Shown here one piece after another: positions 8,296 to 16,910 of a DNA stretch of 64,000 nucleotides. The first letter of the stretch is position 1, and each line of letters opens with the position of its first letter. The DNA is from Gp13-AA77 sp035946575. GTDB taxonomy: Bacteria > Acidobacteriota > Terriglobia > UBA7540. The position numbers and the translations under genes were made by a program. The notes below the pieces were generated by a model, which searched no databases, was not told the origin of the DNA, and worked only from the letters and a program-made list of their open reading frames with translations. The stretch is taken from contig DASYZG010000080.1 of the NCBI GenBank assembly GCA_035946575.1, positions 74,734-138,733 on the forward strand, read 5' to 3'.

Positions 8296-9090
8296 TTAGG
8301 GCTGGTGCGGCGCCGGAACGGCCGGCACGGCAACCGCCGGGGTCCGCGGATGCGACGGCAACGCGACCGGCCTGATTGCCTGCACGCTGGCGACGCGGGC
8401 CTTCATTTCCGGAGAAACCTGCGGCAGTTGGACTTCCTGCAGCCGCACGTTCTCGAAACCGCGCCGGCGCGCCACGATCCGATAGTCGAACGCGACCGTC
8501 GCCGTTCCGCCTCCGAGTTCGCGAACCGCGAAGCCTGATGCCGTCTTGCCGGCCACGTACAGGCCGTGGCAGTCGCCGCTCGGAGTGAGAAAGACGTGAT
8601 AGTCCGTCGCAGTGTCCACGGTCTGGAGGAACTCGGGATCGAGCGCGACTTCGGCGGCGCCGCCGCGCAGTTGGCCGGTTCCGAAATCCTCAAACCAGTT
8701 CTCCGGGCTTTCCACAGCGTAAAGCGCCACGTCGCGGCCGTCCTGCAGCTTCACCCGGGCCGACTTGCTGCCGGCCACGGTGAGATTGCCGCTGATATCC
8801 AGGTTGCCGATGGCATCGACGCTGAAGACTTGTGTGAAGCTGCTGCCTGAGTGACCCGAAAGGATCAATCCCTGACCGGAGGCCGCATTAAAGATCCCGG
8901 CGACGCCCTGCGGGCTCTCAACCGCCCCGGACACACCGAACGTCGAGCCTGAAATCGCCGTGGCGTTTCCGAATATTGCCGTGCCGGTCTGGCTTTCACT
9001 TTCGCCGTAGACCCCGATTGTGTTGCCGGAGGCTGCATTGGCATCACCCCACACCCCGAAGCCGGCGCTGCTGAACGTCTGACCGACGCG
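8296..9090 (-). pseudogene. 5'-truncated repeat-containing surface protein
   Basis: About 260 codons remain open, with an in-frame TGA at 9091-9093 and no credible start codon; the first usable codon is a GTG at 9054. The remaining N-terminal part consists of short glycine repeats of the type FGVWGD, IGVYGESES, AIFGNA, FGVSGAVES, which resemble bacterial surface/tail-fibre-like repeat proteins. A beta-rich region follows (residues 75-215: SARVKLQDGRDVALYAVESPENWFED) and a proline-rich tail. Intact relatives would have a signal peptide and more repeats upstream, so the 5' end has been lost. The break coincides with the break of the next gene on the other strand. Confidence 0.65.
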
Positions 9091-9245
9091 TCATTTTCCT
9101 GGTTGCTGCCAGGACCCAGGACGAAGCGCGCGCCCTTATGGAAACGCTGCCGCTCGCGAAGGAACAGTTGATGGATGACGAGTACATTCCCGTCGGACCC
9201 TTGATGCCGCTCGGGGCGCTGCTGGGCCCGTCAGCCGGGCCGTGA
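9090..9245 (+). pseudogene. 3' remnant of a YCII/muconolactone-isomerase-like protein
   Basis: The open frame reads VIFLVAARTQDEARALMETL, then PLAKEQLMDDEYIPVGPLMP, and ends in GALLGPSAGP. This pattern (strand, helix with EARALMETLPL, then an aromatic strand and IPVGPL) is the C-terminal half of small ferredoxin-like dimeric barrel enzymes such as YCII or muconolactone isomerase. Only about 51 codons remain and the frame is closed by a TGA at 9072, so the 5' half is missing. It lies head to head with the truncated gene on the minus strand, both broken near 9090. The downstream NmrA gene is a plausible former operon partner. Confidence 0.55.
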
Positions 9246-9295
9246 CTCCCAGCACCCTAGGCTAGTATGTTGCTGAAAGACACGGTTTGAGGAGC

Positions 9296-9368
9296 GTAGC
9301 GGCGAGTTTACCTCGCCATAAGTCGAACTCTCTCAATACCCGCGTGGCGGGCCTGAAGCCGCCGCTAC
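9296..9368. repeat. GTAGCGGCG palindrome
   Basis: GTAGCGGCG (9296-9304) and CGCCGCTAC (9360-9368) are exact complements, enclosing GAGTTTACCTCGCC and GGCGGGCCTGAAGCC inner words. Just outside, TGCTGAAA near 9271 and TTTCAGCA near 9374 extend the symmetry. It lies 65 bases upstream of the NmrA gene and belongs to the family of CTAC-ending intergenic palindromes also seen near 11301, 11549, 40479 and 61791. Confidence 0.7.
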
Positions 9369-9433
9369 ACGCTTTTCAGCAGCCTGCTGGCTAGCCTACT
9401 GCCGCAGGAAGAGAACCTGAAAAGGAGACGAAC

Positions 9434-10564
9434 ATGCTCAAGCCAAGAATTATCGTGACCGGCGCGACCGGGAAGACGGGTCGCGTGGTTATCACCGAAC
9501 TGCTGAAGGCGGGCTATCCGGTTCGCGCTTTGGTGCACCGGAAAGATGGGCGCAGCGCGCGGCTGAAAGCGCAGGGGGCCGAGATCGCGGTCGCGGACAT
9601 GAGCGGCGTCGAGCGCGTGGCCGGGGCGCTGAAGGATGTCCAGCGCGCCTATTATTGCCCGCCTTTTGACCCCTACATGATCCAGGGAGCGGTCGCCTTC
9701 GCGGTCGCCGCCCAAGAAGCCCGGCTCGAACACATCGTCAGCATGACCCAATGGCTGGCGAGCCCCTCGCATCCCGCGCTCATGACCCGGCAGCACTGGC
9801 TGGCCGATCGACTGTTCTCCATGACGCCCGGAGCCACGCATACCGTCGTCAACCCTGGCTTCTTCGCTGATCCTTACCTGGCGACGATTGGGCTGGCCGT
9901 GCACCTCGGCGTCTTTCCGTGGATCTTCGGCAATAGCCGCAACGCGCCGCCTTCCAATGAGGACATCGCGCGAGTCGTGGCGGCGGCGCTGATGGATCCC
10001 GCGAGGCACGCCGGGAAGAGCTACCGCCCCACTGGACCCGAGCTTCTCGGCCCGGAGGGCATGGCTGCGGCCACCGGCCGGGCCGTTGGGCGATCAGTCA
10101 GGGTCGTGCCAACGCCTACCTGGTTATTCATGAAGGCCGTCCGCATGAGCGGCTTTCCGATCGATGTGTTCAGTGGAGTGCGCTACTACATTGAAGATCA
10201 CAAGCGCGGCGCCTTCGAGCTGGGTGCACCAACCACCGATGTGCTCGAGGTGACCGGCCGCCCCGCTGAGGATTTCGAGACCATCGCGCGCCGTTATGCG
10301 GCGCTTCCCGGGAACCAGCGGACCTTCGGCAATTGGCTTCGCGAGTTCGTGCAGTTTGTGCTCGCTCCGCTCAGCCCCGGCTTCAATTTTGACCGCTACG
10401 ACCGCGAACTGCGCCGTCCATTCCCCGCGGAGCCGCAGTTCGCGCCTGAGTCCAGGGTGTGGCGGCGCGAGCACGCCGTTGGTGAGGCCGCCAAGCCCCC
10501 GGTGCCGGGCGGAGAGAGGGTTCTTGTCACCGCCACCAGTCGCGGTCGAAGGCTGGAATTCTGA
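9434..10564 (+). CDS. NmrA-like NAD(P)-binding oxidoreductase
   Basis: The 376-residue protein opens with a Rossmann fold: RIIVTGATGKTGRVVITELL (glycine motif GATGKTG, residues 9-15), then VRALVHRKDGRS and the second-strand acidic pocket EIAVADMSG. It lacks the YxxxK catalytic pair of classical short-chain dehydrogenases, which fits the atypical NmrA group. That group can act as a redox sensor or as a true oxidoreductase. The last 70 residues, after the FNFDRYDRELRRPF segment, are an extension not usual for the family. A strong AAGGAG site precedes the ATG. The next gene starts 13 bases after its stop, so the two form an operon. Confidence 0.85.
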   Translation: MLKPRIIVTGATGKTGRVVITELLKAGYPVRALVHRKDGRSARLKAQGAEIAVADMSGVERVAGALKDVQRAYYCPPFDPYMIQGAVAFAVAAQEARLEHIVSMTQWLASPSHPALMTRQHWLADRLFSMTPGATHTVVNPGFFADPYLATIGLAVHLGVFPWIFGNSRNAPPSNEDIARVVAAALMDPARHAGKSYRPTGPELLGPEGMAAATGRAVGRSVRVVPTPTWLFMKAVRMSGFPIDVFSGVRYYIEDHKRGAFELGAPTTDVLEVTGRPAEDFETIARRYAALPGNQRTFGNWLREFVQFVLAPLSPGFNFDRYDRELRRPFPAEPQFAPESRVWRREHAVGEAAKPPVPGGERVLVTATSRGRRLEF

Positions 10565-10577
10565 TCAGGAGAGGCTT

Positions 10578-11129
10578 ATGGCATTGCAACTGGGTTTTTT
10601 CGTGAGTATCGCATTCAGCTTCATGGCGTGGGGGATCGTCGCCGCCCGCTACATCTGGCCGGAACTGCGCCTCCGCGAACGGGCCGGGGCCTTACGCCCC
10701 CTGCTCATGCTGCACAGCTTCCGATTCATCGGGTTCGCCTTCCTGGTCCCAGGCGTCGTGTCGCCCGATCTGCCGCCTGCCTTCGCGCGTTCCGCCGCCT
10801 ATGGGGATATGCTTGCGGCCACACTGGCCTTGCTTTCGCTGCTCTTGCTGCCGCGCGTGACCGGTATCTGGACGGCGTGGATCTTCAACCTCTGGGGAAC
10901 AGCCGATCTGCTGAACGCTTTCTACCAGGCCAATCACGCCGGGCTCCTGGCGGGGCAGTTGGGAGCCGCGTACTTCATTCCGACCGCCATTGTGCCGCTC
11001 CTGCTGATCACGCACGGGCTTGCCTTTCGGATTCTCCTGCAACATCGGCCTGAAGCCGCAATGCAGGAAAGCCGGCACCGAATGGGAGCAAATCAAATCA
11101 GCAACGCGGCAAGACAAGGGCAAAACTGA
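10578..11129 (+). CDS. Five-span membrane protein, function unknown
   Basis: The 183-residue protein has hydrophobic segments at about residues 5-25, 40-62, 72-92, 97-117 and 130-155, and a polar tail. It starts at the ATG at 10578, preceded by AGGAGAGG. In-frame sequence upstream belongs to the end of the NmrA gene in another frame and is not part of it. Features such as LLMLHSFRFIGFAFLVPGVVS and WTAWIFNLWGTADLLNAFYQ suggest a compact helical membrane protein. It is coupled to the NmrA gene by 13 bases, so it may be its membrane partner or a target. I do not recognise the family. Confidence 0.7.
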   Translation: MALQLGFFVSIAFSFMAWGIVAARYIWPELRLRERAGALRPLLMLHSFRFIGFAFLVPGVVSPDLPPAFARSAAYGDMLAATLALLSLLLLPRVTGIWTAWIFNLWGTADLLNAFYQANHAGLLAGQLGAAYFIPTAIVPLLLITHGLAFRILLQHRPEAAMQESRHRMGANQISNAARQGQN

Positions 11130-11300
11130 AAACGCCGGCTGGGGAGGTTGGGAGCCGCGCCCGTGAACTGTCGACTGTTGACGATTGACCGTCAGCCGCG
11201 AATCGAGGCCCGCCGGTGGCCACGGCATGGGTATTCACGTCGTTGCCACCCGCCGGCTGCCGGGGCGCAAGTCGGGAACTTATTGTAATTCTTGGCTTAG

Positions 11301-11399
11301 TAGGGGCGGGTTGGCGTAGTAGCGGCGGTTGGCGTAGTAGCGGCGGGTTTGAAACCCGCCCCTACAACTGTCACTCTGTTTGGTAACACTCTGTAATTC
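11301..11399. repeat. TAGGGGCGGG palindrome with one boundary word
   Basis: TAGGGGCGGGTT (11301-11312) and AACCCGCCCCTA (11353-11364) are exact complements. Between them lie two direct copies of GGCGTAGTAGCGGCGG. To the right, 11368-11399 carries the boundary word whose complement reads ATTACAGAGTG, TTACCAAACA and GAGTGACAG. The same word occurs beside the palindromes near 40450 and 41805. The left side has only TTGTAATTCTTGG, in the same rather than inverted orientation. Confidence 0.7.
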
Positions 11400-11548
11400 T
11401 CGGGGCCTTGGTGTCTGGCGGTCAGCTCGCGGACTGCAGAGACCGGTTGGTGCGGCACGTTCATCGGCGTCCCGCGCGCCCTTCAAAGGCAGCATCGTCT
11501 TCCGTCTGTGTACTGTCCGCCAAATAGAATGCACATCCGGCGCGCTCG

Positions 11549-11611
11549 TAGCGGCGGCTTTATGCCGCCAACGCGAATTGGGTGCTGAAGTTATGGCGAC
11601 CTAAAGTCGCC
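11549..11611. repeat. Pair of short hairpins of the GTAGCGGCGG type
   Basis: GTAGCGGCGGCTTTATGCCGCC (given here as a hairpin at about 11548-11569, stem GGCGG/CCGCC) is followed by GGCGACCTAAAGTCGCC (11595-11611, perfect 6-bp stem). Both match the style of the other CTAC/GTAG intergenic palindromes. No coding function is seen. Confidence 0.55.
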
Positions 11612-11699
11612 GCGACATCATCCGCCTGAATACTGGCCAGGTCAAAAACCGCCCGCCGAGGCCGAATCCGGCTAACCCGCTGAAAACAAGCCGAAAATA

Positions 11700-11752
11700 A
11701 ATGTTCCCCATTTTCTCACTTTTCTCACTTTTCTCCATTGTCCCATTTTTAG
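11700..11752. repeat. AT-rich block with CTCACTTTTCTC repeats, copy 1
   Basis: The block reads CCCCATTTTCTCACTTTTCT, then CACTTTTCTCCATTGTCCCA followed by TTTTT. A close relative with one fewer CTCACTTTT unit lies at 44589-44632 on the same strand. Each is followed by a second shared block (11829-11860 and 45052-45083). Homology of the two islands is therefore supported by two independent segments. Confidence 0.7.
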
Positions 11753-11828
11753 GGTTCACACTATCGGTCATGGGCGATTCCGGCCCGGCCAGGATAAGAA
11801 AGGGCGCAGGCGAATTGAGAAGTTTACG

Positions 11829-11945
11829 AACGAAGCCATCAGGTTACTGAAAACAAAGGACGGCACTTTGGGCAACCCAAGAAGTCTCTGAAAACAAATG
11901 GCTTAGCTAAAGAAACCCAACAGGTTGCTGAAAGTAAAAGACTTA
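11829..11945. repeat. Three diverged 40-bp tandem repeats
   Basis: The anchor CTGAAAACAAA or CTGAAAGTAAA occurs at 11847, 11888 and 11928, i.e. with 41- and 40-base spacing. Units begin with CCAnnAGGTTnCTGAAA. A fourth anchor CTGAAAACAAG is found at 11680. The first unit is preceded by AACGAAGCC and matches the segment at 45052-45083 at 25 of 32 positions. The repeats lie within 120 bases of the end of the TonB-receptor gene and are not part of any frame I trust. Confidence 0.65.
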
Positions 11946-12057
11946 CATGCAATTTAAAACGGCAGTTAGCACCCATCCGATGCGGAAGCGAGCGGTTTTT
12001 CGGATTATTACCGGACTGTCTCGACTCTCGACTGTGGACTCGACCGCTACAGCGCGC

Positions 12058-15000
12058 TCAGAAAGTCGCGCGCACGCCGATCTGGGCCGCGAAGGGAACT
12101 CCCACGGTCGTTCCCGGCCCGAAGAAATCGCCCAGGGCGCCGGCGGGAACCAGGACCTGCCTGAAGCTGGTGATGGGCGTCATCGACGTGCAGGCCGCGT
12201 TCGCGCACAGTTCGGTGAGATTAGCAAGCTGACCCGGAGTGGGATTAATGTTCGGCAGGGCCGAGATGTCCGTGACGTAGTTGGCGCCAGGATTATTGCG
12301 ATTGAAGAGATTGAAAAACTCGACGAAGGGCATCAGAGTCCAGCGCTCGTTGATGCGCGTCGGCCGCGCCACGCGCATATCGAACTGGACGTAGGGCGTG
12401 CCGCGAAACTGGTCGAGCGCGGTCTGGGCGCCGTTGATAACGGCGCGATCGTCCAGCGCGTCGCCGAGGCCGTTCACGTCAAGGGGCGTGGTGAGCGTGA
12501 TGGGACGCGCGGTTTCGGCCTGGCCGAGCAGCGACAGCTCGAGGCCGCCGGGCGCGTGAAAGATCCCGGCGGCCACAAACCGGTCGGTGACGTCTTCGCC
12601 GGAGGGGCCGAAATCGCCGGGCCCGAAGGCGTGCAGCGGGTTGCAGACGCCGTCCACGTAATCGAACAGTTCGCCGAGCACGCAGCCCCACGTCTTCGCC
12701 TTCGAAAGCGTGTAGTTCACGATCAGGTTGGCGCGGCCCGTTACATTCCCCTGCAGGTGGAGGGACAGCGCGTCGTAGCGCGAGCGGTTGTCGGCCCGGA
12801 AGTCCGTGATGTCGGGCAGGTTGCTCATCTGGGCCGTGATGTCGCTCGCCGGAAACAGCGGGCTGAACAGGGTGTAGCCCGCCTGGTACTGATAGCGGGC
12901 GAAGGCGTGCACTCCCTGCTCGTGCGTGTAGTCCGCCGTCAGAGTCCAATCCGGGTTGAAGGCGTGCTCGACGCCGGCCGTGGCGTGGATGGCGTAAGGC
13001 GTCTTGTACCCCGGATCGATGATGGCCCCCGCGCCGCCCGCCGTCACGCCGGGAATGCATCCCGCGTCGCCCGGATGAGCGCAGACGCCGGGCGGTTCGT
13101 TGACCGCCTGCAGCGCCGTCACCCAGCCGTTCTGCGCCAAATCGTTATAAAACAGGCCAAATCCCGCGCGAATTACCGTCTTAAAGCCGCTGTTCAGGCC
13201 GTAGGCGATGCCGATGCGCGGCGCCAGGGCCCCACGATAGTCGTGCGGCGCGCCCGGGATCAGCGGGATCTGCAGCGCGCGCAGCGTCGAAAACGCCGGA
13301 TTGTCGAGCTGCGGGCGTCCGGAGGCGGTGAACAGTCCGAAAGTCGTGTCGTAGCGCAGTCCGTAATCGATGGTCAGGTGCGGCGTCTCGCGCCAGGAAT
13401 TCTCGGCATACAAGCCCAGCCGCTGGACATTCTGCGAGAAGCTGCCGTTGCCGGCCGGGGTATTCGTGCACGTCGCGCCCGGGGTCGCGTTCGGAGCGCA
13501 CCCGAGGTCGGCCCGGAATTGCGCCGGGTTGGCAACGTAATACGTTGGATCCAAAGGGAATGTCGTCAGACTCTCGGCGGCGCCCGAAAGCGCTCCGCTC
13601 AGTACCGGCTCATGAATGAAGTCGATGCCGAATCGCGGGGCGTTACCTCCATGTGCATTACTCACATCATAACGAAACTGGTATTTTTCCTGATTGCGCA
13701 GAATCGGGAAAGCGGTGATGGGTGTCACAAACTGGTTGTCGCCGAAGGTCTCGAACCCCGAGATCGTCCGGTAGGTCGAGCTGAAGGGGAAGGCGAGCGC
13801 GAAGCCCAGGTCCGAGTTGCGCGTCTCGGTATGATGGAGCGCGCTGGCGTTGAAGGTGAACGCTCCGAGCCACGTCGGGCTGAACGTGAACTGGTTCCCC
13901 ATCACCAGGTTCTCGTATTTCGATCCCGAGGTCGCGCCCGTCGAGGGCAGCGTCGCCTGCTGGATCAGATCGTTGTTGGTCGTGTAGTTGTCGATGGACG
14001 CTCGCGCGAACCACTGCGAGCGCTCCGATTGAGACCAGTCCAGGCGCTCGGACCCGAGATATTCCCGGAAAGGAATCGGCACACTGCCAGGCACCGGAAT
14101 CGAAGTCACGCCGGGAATCAGCCCTTGAGCCGCCAGGCCGGCGAGGGCATTGAACTCGGTCTGGCTCGCCGGACTGTAAGCGATGCTGGCTTTCTCATGT
14201 ACGGCCTCGATCGACGAGAAGAACCAGAGCTTGTCCTTCCTGATGGGCCCGCCGAGCGTGCCGATGTAGTTCTGCCGCGAGAAGGGCTGCTTCGGATTGG
14301 GCGCCGGATTCTCGATGGGAAAGCGCGCATTCAGCGCCGCGGCGCGTTCGTAGAACCCGAGATCGCCGTGGTAATCGTTGCCGCCGCGCTTGGTGGTAAT
14401 CACCACCGAACCGGCCGTCATGCGTCCCGTGTCCGCGTCTTCCTGGGCTGTGCGTACTGCGAATTCCTGGATGTCGTCGGGCGAGAAGTTCTGCAGAAAC
14501 CCGCCGATGTAATCGTCGGAATTGTCGCCGCCGTCCACCGAGAGCTGATCGTTCAGCCCCGAGCTTCCGCCGAAGGAGACCGCGGTGATGCGCGCCTTGG
14601 TGGGATCGGACGGCTCCACGGGTTCGGTACCCGGAACCAGGTAGGAGATATTGGCGAAACTGCGATTCGCCAGCGGGATGGTCGCGAGGTCGCGCGCGGT
14701 GACCACCCCTCCCACGACCGCCGAGGTGGTGTCGAGCGGCTGGGTGGTCATCGACGACGCCTCGCCTTCCACGTTCACCGCCTGGCGCACGGGAGCGGGC
14801 TGAAGCGTCACCGTGACGTCGCGAACGGTGCTCACCTCCACCGCCACGTCCGAGCTGGCCGCGGCGAATCCCGGAGCCTCCACCATGACGCGGTAAGGTC
14901 CGGGCGGCAGGTTGTCGAGACGGAACTCGCCTCGCGTGTCGGTGGTGATTTTGTGCGTCGTCTGGGCCTGCAGCTGCCGGATCGCAACCCCGGCGCTCGG

Positions 15001-15150
15001 CACGCGCTCGCCCTCGGCGTCCTGCACGGTGCCCTCGATCGTACCGCCGGGATTTTGAGCCCGCGCGGCCGGGGCGAGCAGCAGGCACGAGACAAAAATC
15101 AGCAGAGTTGCCGGCCTTGTGGGCAGACCCTGTCGGGTGAGAACATGCAT
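12058..15150 (-). CDS. Oar-like TonB-dependent outer-membrane receptor
   Basis: The 1030-residue protein has an N-terminal signal peptide (hydrophobic LLIFVSCLLLAPAARA, cleavage near residue 32). A carboxypeptidase-regulatory-like beta sandwich follows at about 36-118 (GGTIEGTVQDAEGERVPSAG, RGEFRLDNLPPGPYRV). Then comes a plug-like domain (LSVDGGDNSDDYIGGFLQNF, VITTKRGGNDYHGDLGFYER) and a long beta-barrel ending in GVRATF; a C-terminal phenylalanine is typical for outer-membrane barrels. This build is the one abundant in Acidobacteriota, where the imported ligand is rarely known. No STN signalling domain is visible. It lies 291 bases downstream of an anti-sigma gene in the same direction. A weak GAGGTG site lies 11 bases upstream of the start. 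Confidence 0.9.
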   Translation of the reverse strand: MHVLTRQGLPTRPATLLIFVSCLLLAPAARAQNPGGTIEGTVQDAEGERVPSAGVAIRQLQAQTTHKITTDTRGEFRLDNLPPGPYRVMVEAPGFAAASSDVAVEVSTVRDVTVTLQPAPVRQAVNVEGEASSMTTQPLDTTSAVVGGVVTARDLATIPLANRSFANISYLVPGTEPVEPSDPTKARITAVSFGGSSGLNDQLSVDGGDNSDDYIGGFLQNFSPDDIQEFAVRTAQEDADTGRMTAGSVVITTKRGGNDYHGDLGFYERAAALNARFPIENPAPNPKQPFSRQNYIGTLGGPIRKDKLWFFSSIEAVHEKASIAYSPASQTEFNALAGLAAQGLIPGVTSIPVPGSVPIPFREYLGSERLDWSQSERSQWFARASIDNYTTNNDLIQQATLPSTGATSGSKYENLVMGNQFTFSPTWLGAFTFNASALHHTETRNSDLGFALAFPFSSTYRTISGFETFGDNQFVTPITAFPILRNQEKYQFRYDVSNAHGGNAPRFGIDFIHEPVLSGALSGAAESLTTFPLDPTYYVANPAQFRADLGCAPNATPGATCTNTPAGNGSFSQNVQRLGLYAENSWRETPHLTIDYGLRYDTTFGLFTASGRPQLDNPAFSTLRALQIPLIPGAPHDYRGALAPRIGIAYGLNSGFKTVIRAGFGLFYNDLAQNGWVTALQAVNEPPGVCAHPGDAGCIPGVTAGGAGAIIDPGYKTPYAIHATAGVEHAFNPDWTLTADYTHEQGVHAFARYQYQAGYTLFSPLFPASDITAQMSNLPDITDFRADNRSRYDALSLHLQGNVTGRANLIVNYTLSKAKTWGCVLGELFDYVDGVCNPLHAFGPGDFGPSGEDVTDRFVAAGIFHAPGGLELSLLGQAETARPITLTTPLDVNGLGDALDDRAVINGAQTALDQFRGTPYVQFDMRVARPTRINERWTLMPFVEFFNLFNRNNPGANYVTDISALPNINPTPGQLANLTELCANAACTSMTPITSFRQVLVPAGALGDFFGPGTTVGVPFAAQIGVRATF

Positions 15151-15441
15151 CGGATCTGGCGCACCTCAGTGGCATGGTTCCGAATCGCTGCGAGCGATGG
15201 CCCTTTGGAGAGACATCGCGGGCTACGGCGAGCCGATAGCAGAACGAATCAGGACCGGGGTCTAATTTCCGTTAGACGTGGAGTGGTGGATCTTTCTTCC
15301 ATGCCTTGCAAAGGTTTGCAGGGGCGGATCGTTTCGCTGTATACAGAGCCCGAACCTCTTCCGAGCGCGCGAAGATTCCTTGGCTGGCGACTCGCCACTC
15401 GTCCCTTCTGGCCGATTGGGTTGCGGCGAGCCGCACCGCCA

Positions 15442-16161
15442 TCAGGGCTTCAGAGGGGCGATGCTGAGCACCGGATTGACCTCGTACCATTTGCGGTTCT
15501 GCTGAGCATCGTACCGTTCCACGCCGTACACGCGAACCCGGCTGCCTTCGGCCGGCGGCCTCATCTGGATCGGGCTCATGATCTCGCAGACCACAAAAGG
15601 CGACCCGTTTTGCGGGCTTTGGACCAGCTTGAAAGCGACGGTCCCTTCCTCCTCGTCCGTGTGGACATCTTCGACGTAGCCGTCGGTGGCCACGTGCGGC
15701 TGGGTGTTTGCCTTGAGTTCGGGGATCGTCAGCCGGCGAAATTCGGCGAGATCGACCGCGCCCCTGACGGCCGGGGTCCGGCTCAACAGCACGCCGCGGT
15801 TCGAAACCACCAGCAGACCGAGTTGCAGCAGCACCACGGCGGATAGCACGCTGACCATGCGCGGCGTCGCCAGGCGCTCCAGCCAGTCCCGCCACCCGAC
15901 GCCTCGCCTGCCGCCCGCGAACAAGGCGGCTTCCAGCCCTGCGATCTCCCGGCCGGCGTCCGCAGCTTCCTCCTCGATCTGCAGCGACGCCAGGCGCTGC
16001 GCCATTTGATGTCCGGCGCGGAGCCTCACCAGCAGCCCACGGCACGACTCGCAGTCAACCAGATGGCGCTCCAGCCGGGCCGTGTCGGCTTCCGGAAGCC
16101 GCGCTTCCAGATAAGGCAGCATCCGTCTTCGCAAATCGAACCGCCAGCAACTCATATCCAC
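15442..16161 (-). CDS. Anti-sigma factor with zinc-finger N-terminus and periplasmic OB-like domain
   Basis: The 239-residue protein begins with an anti-sigma zinc-finger domain; the metal motif H-x3-C-x2-C is HLVDCESC at residues 33-40 and a cysteine precedes it at residue 5. A region of charged helix follows, one membrane segment at about residues 98-118 (MVSVLSAVVLLQLGLLVVS), and a periplasmic region of about 110 residues with beta-rich sequence (GYVEDVHTDEEEGTVAFKLV, GSRVRVYGVERYD) that looks like a nucleic-acid/oligosaccharide-binding OB fold. That fold call is tentative. It starts 4 bases after the stop of the ECF sigma gene, so the pair is an operon. It should hold the sigma factor at the membrane until an envelope signal is received. 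Confidence 0.88.
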   Translation of the reverse strand: MDMSCWRFDLRRRMLPYLEARLPEADTARLERHLVDCESCRGLLVRLRAGHQMAQRLASLQIEEEAADAGREIAGLEAALFAGGRRGVGWRDWLERLATPRMVSVLSAVVLLQLGLLVVSNRGVLLSRTPAVRGAVDLAEFRRLTIPELKANTQPHVATDGYVEDVHTDEEEGTVAFKLVQSPQNGSPFVVCEIMSPIQMRPPAEGSRVRVYGVERYDAQQNRKWYEVNPVLSIAPLKP

Positions 16162-16165
16162 ACCT

Positions 16166-16771
16166 CTACAAGAACTCTCTAAAAGGGCGCAGCCGCTCTT
16201 CCAAAGCTGCCAGCGCCCGATTCAACCGCGACGCCACCGTGCCGGGCGCGCATCCCAACACCCGCGTTATCTCGTCGTAAGACAGCCCCTCGACGTACTT
16301 CAGCACCACCACCTCGCGCATCCGGAAAGGGAGCTGCATCACCGCCTGCTGGATGATGCGGTCGCGCTCGCGCCGTGCATGCTGGTCGTGCGAATTCGGC
16401 CGCGGATCAACTTCGTGCGTGCTTCCGAGGACGGCTTCCAGCGGGACAAATGGCGGTTTCTGCCGGCGATGATGATTGCTGCATTCGTTGTGCGCGATGC
16501 GGTAAATCCACGTTGCCAGGCTGGAATGAAAGCGGAAGCGCTGAAGACTGCGAAAGACCTTCAGGAAGACCGCCTGCAGCACGTCCTGGGCATGGCCGGG
16601 ATCGCCGACGGAATAGAGCGCCAGGCTGTAAACCTGCCCGCGATACAGTTCGTAGAGCCGGCGCAAGGCATGGCTGTCGCCGCCTTGCGCAGCCCGCACC
16701 AGAGCTTCTTCTGACCCGCTGTCGATCGGATGGCGGGTTCGAGGCGATTCAAGTCCAGGTGGCGGCGGCAT
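16166..16771 (-). CDS. ECF-type RNA polymerase sigma factor
   Basis: From the ATG at 16771 the protein has 201 residues. Region 2 is visible as ALVRAAQGGDSHALRRLYEL, then DVLQAVFLKVFRSLQRF and WIYRIAHNECSNHHRR. Region 4 follows as QLPFRMREVVVLKYVEGLSY and DEITRVLGCAPGTVASRLNR. Sigma factors of this type direct transcription of small envelope-related regulons and are held by a cognate anti-sigma, here the gene 4 bases downstream. The frame stays open upstream to 16915, but that part runs into a repeat (TCATTCCCGCGGAAGCGG), so the true start is probably 16771 or 16828. Two further genes in line, anti-sigma and TonB receptor, are candidate regulon members. Confidence 0.9.
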   Translation of the reverse strand: MPPPPGLESPRTRHPIDSGSEEALVRAAQGGDSHALRRLYELYRGQVYSLALYSVGDPGHAQDVLQAVFLKVFRSLQRFRFHSSLATWIYRIAHNECSNHHRRQKPPFVPLEAVLGSTHEVDPRPNSHDQHARRERDRIIQQAVMQLPFRMREVVVLKYVEGLSYDEITRVLGCAPGTVASRLNRALAALEERLRPFREFL

Positions 16772-16910
16772 TAGCGTGTCTCGGGTTCGCTCCGCCCTGC
16801 CGGAATTCACCTCGAGCCTCCTCCGCATTCTACCGGAGGCATTTGAATCCGTAAACCGGGCGTGAAAACTGTGGTGGCTCAAGGCAGGATGCGATCCTCT
16901 CGCCCCTACC

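Larger units (their letters stand above)
11130..12057. other. 928-base repeat-rich spacer
   Basis: No gene is supported. It contains an ACTGTCGACTGT word copy (about 11163-11190), a CTAC-type palindrome with a boundary word (11301-11399), another palindrome (11549-11611), an AT-rich block with CTCACTTTTCTC repeats (11700-11752) and three 40-bp tandem repeats (11837-11945). The last 400 bases are clearly lower in GC than the neighbouring genes. Confidence 0.7.

Noticed and set aside
11947..15846. A 1299-codon open frame on the + strand opposite the TonB receptor
   Set aside because: It is the antisense of a well-supported gene, and its composition (Arg/Gly/Val/His-rich, no motif) follows from high GC on the opposite strand.
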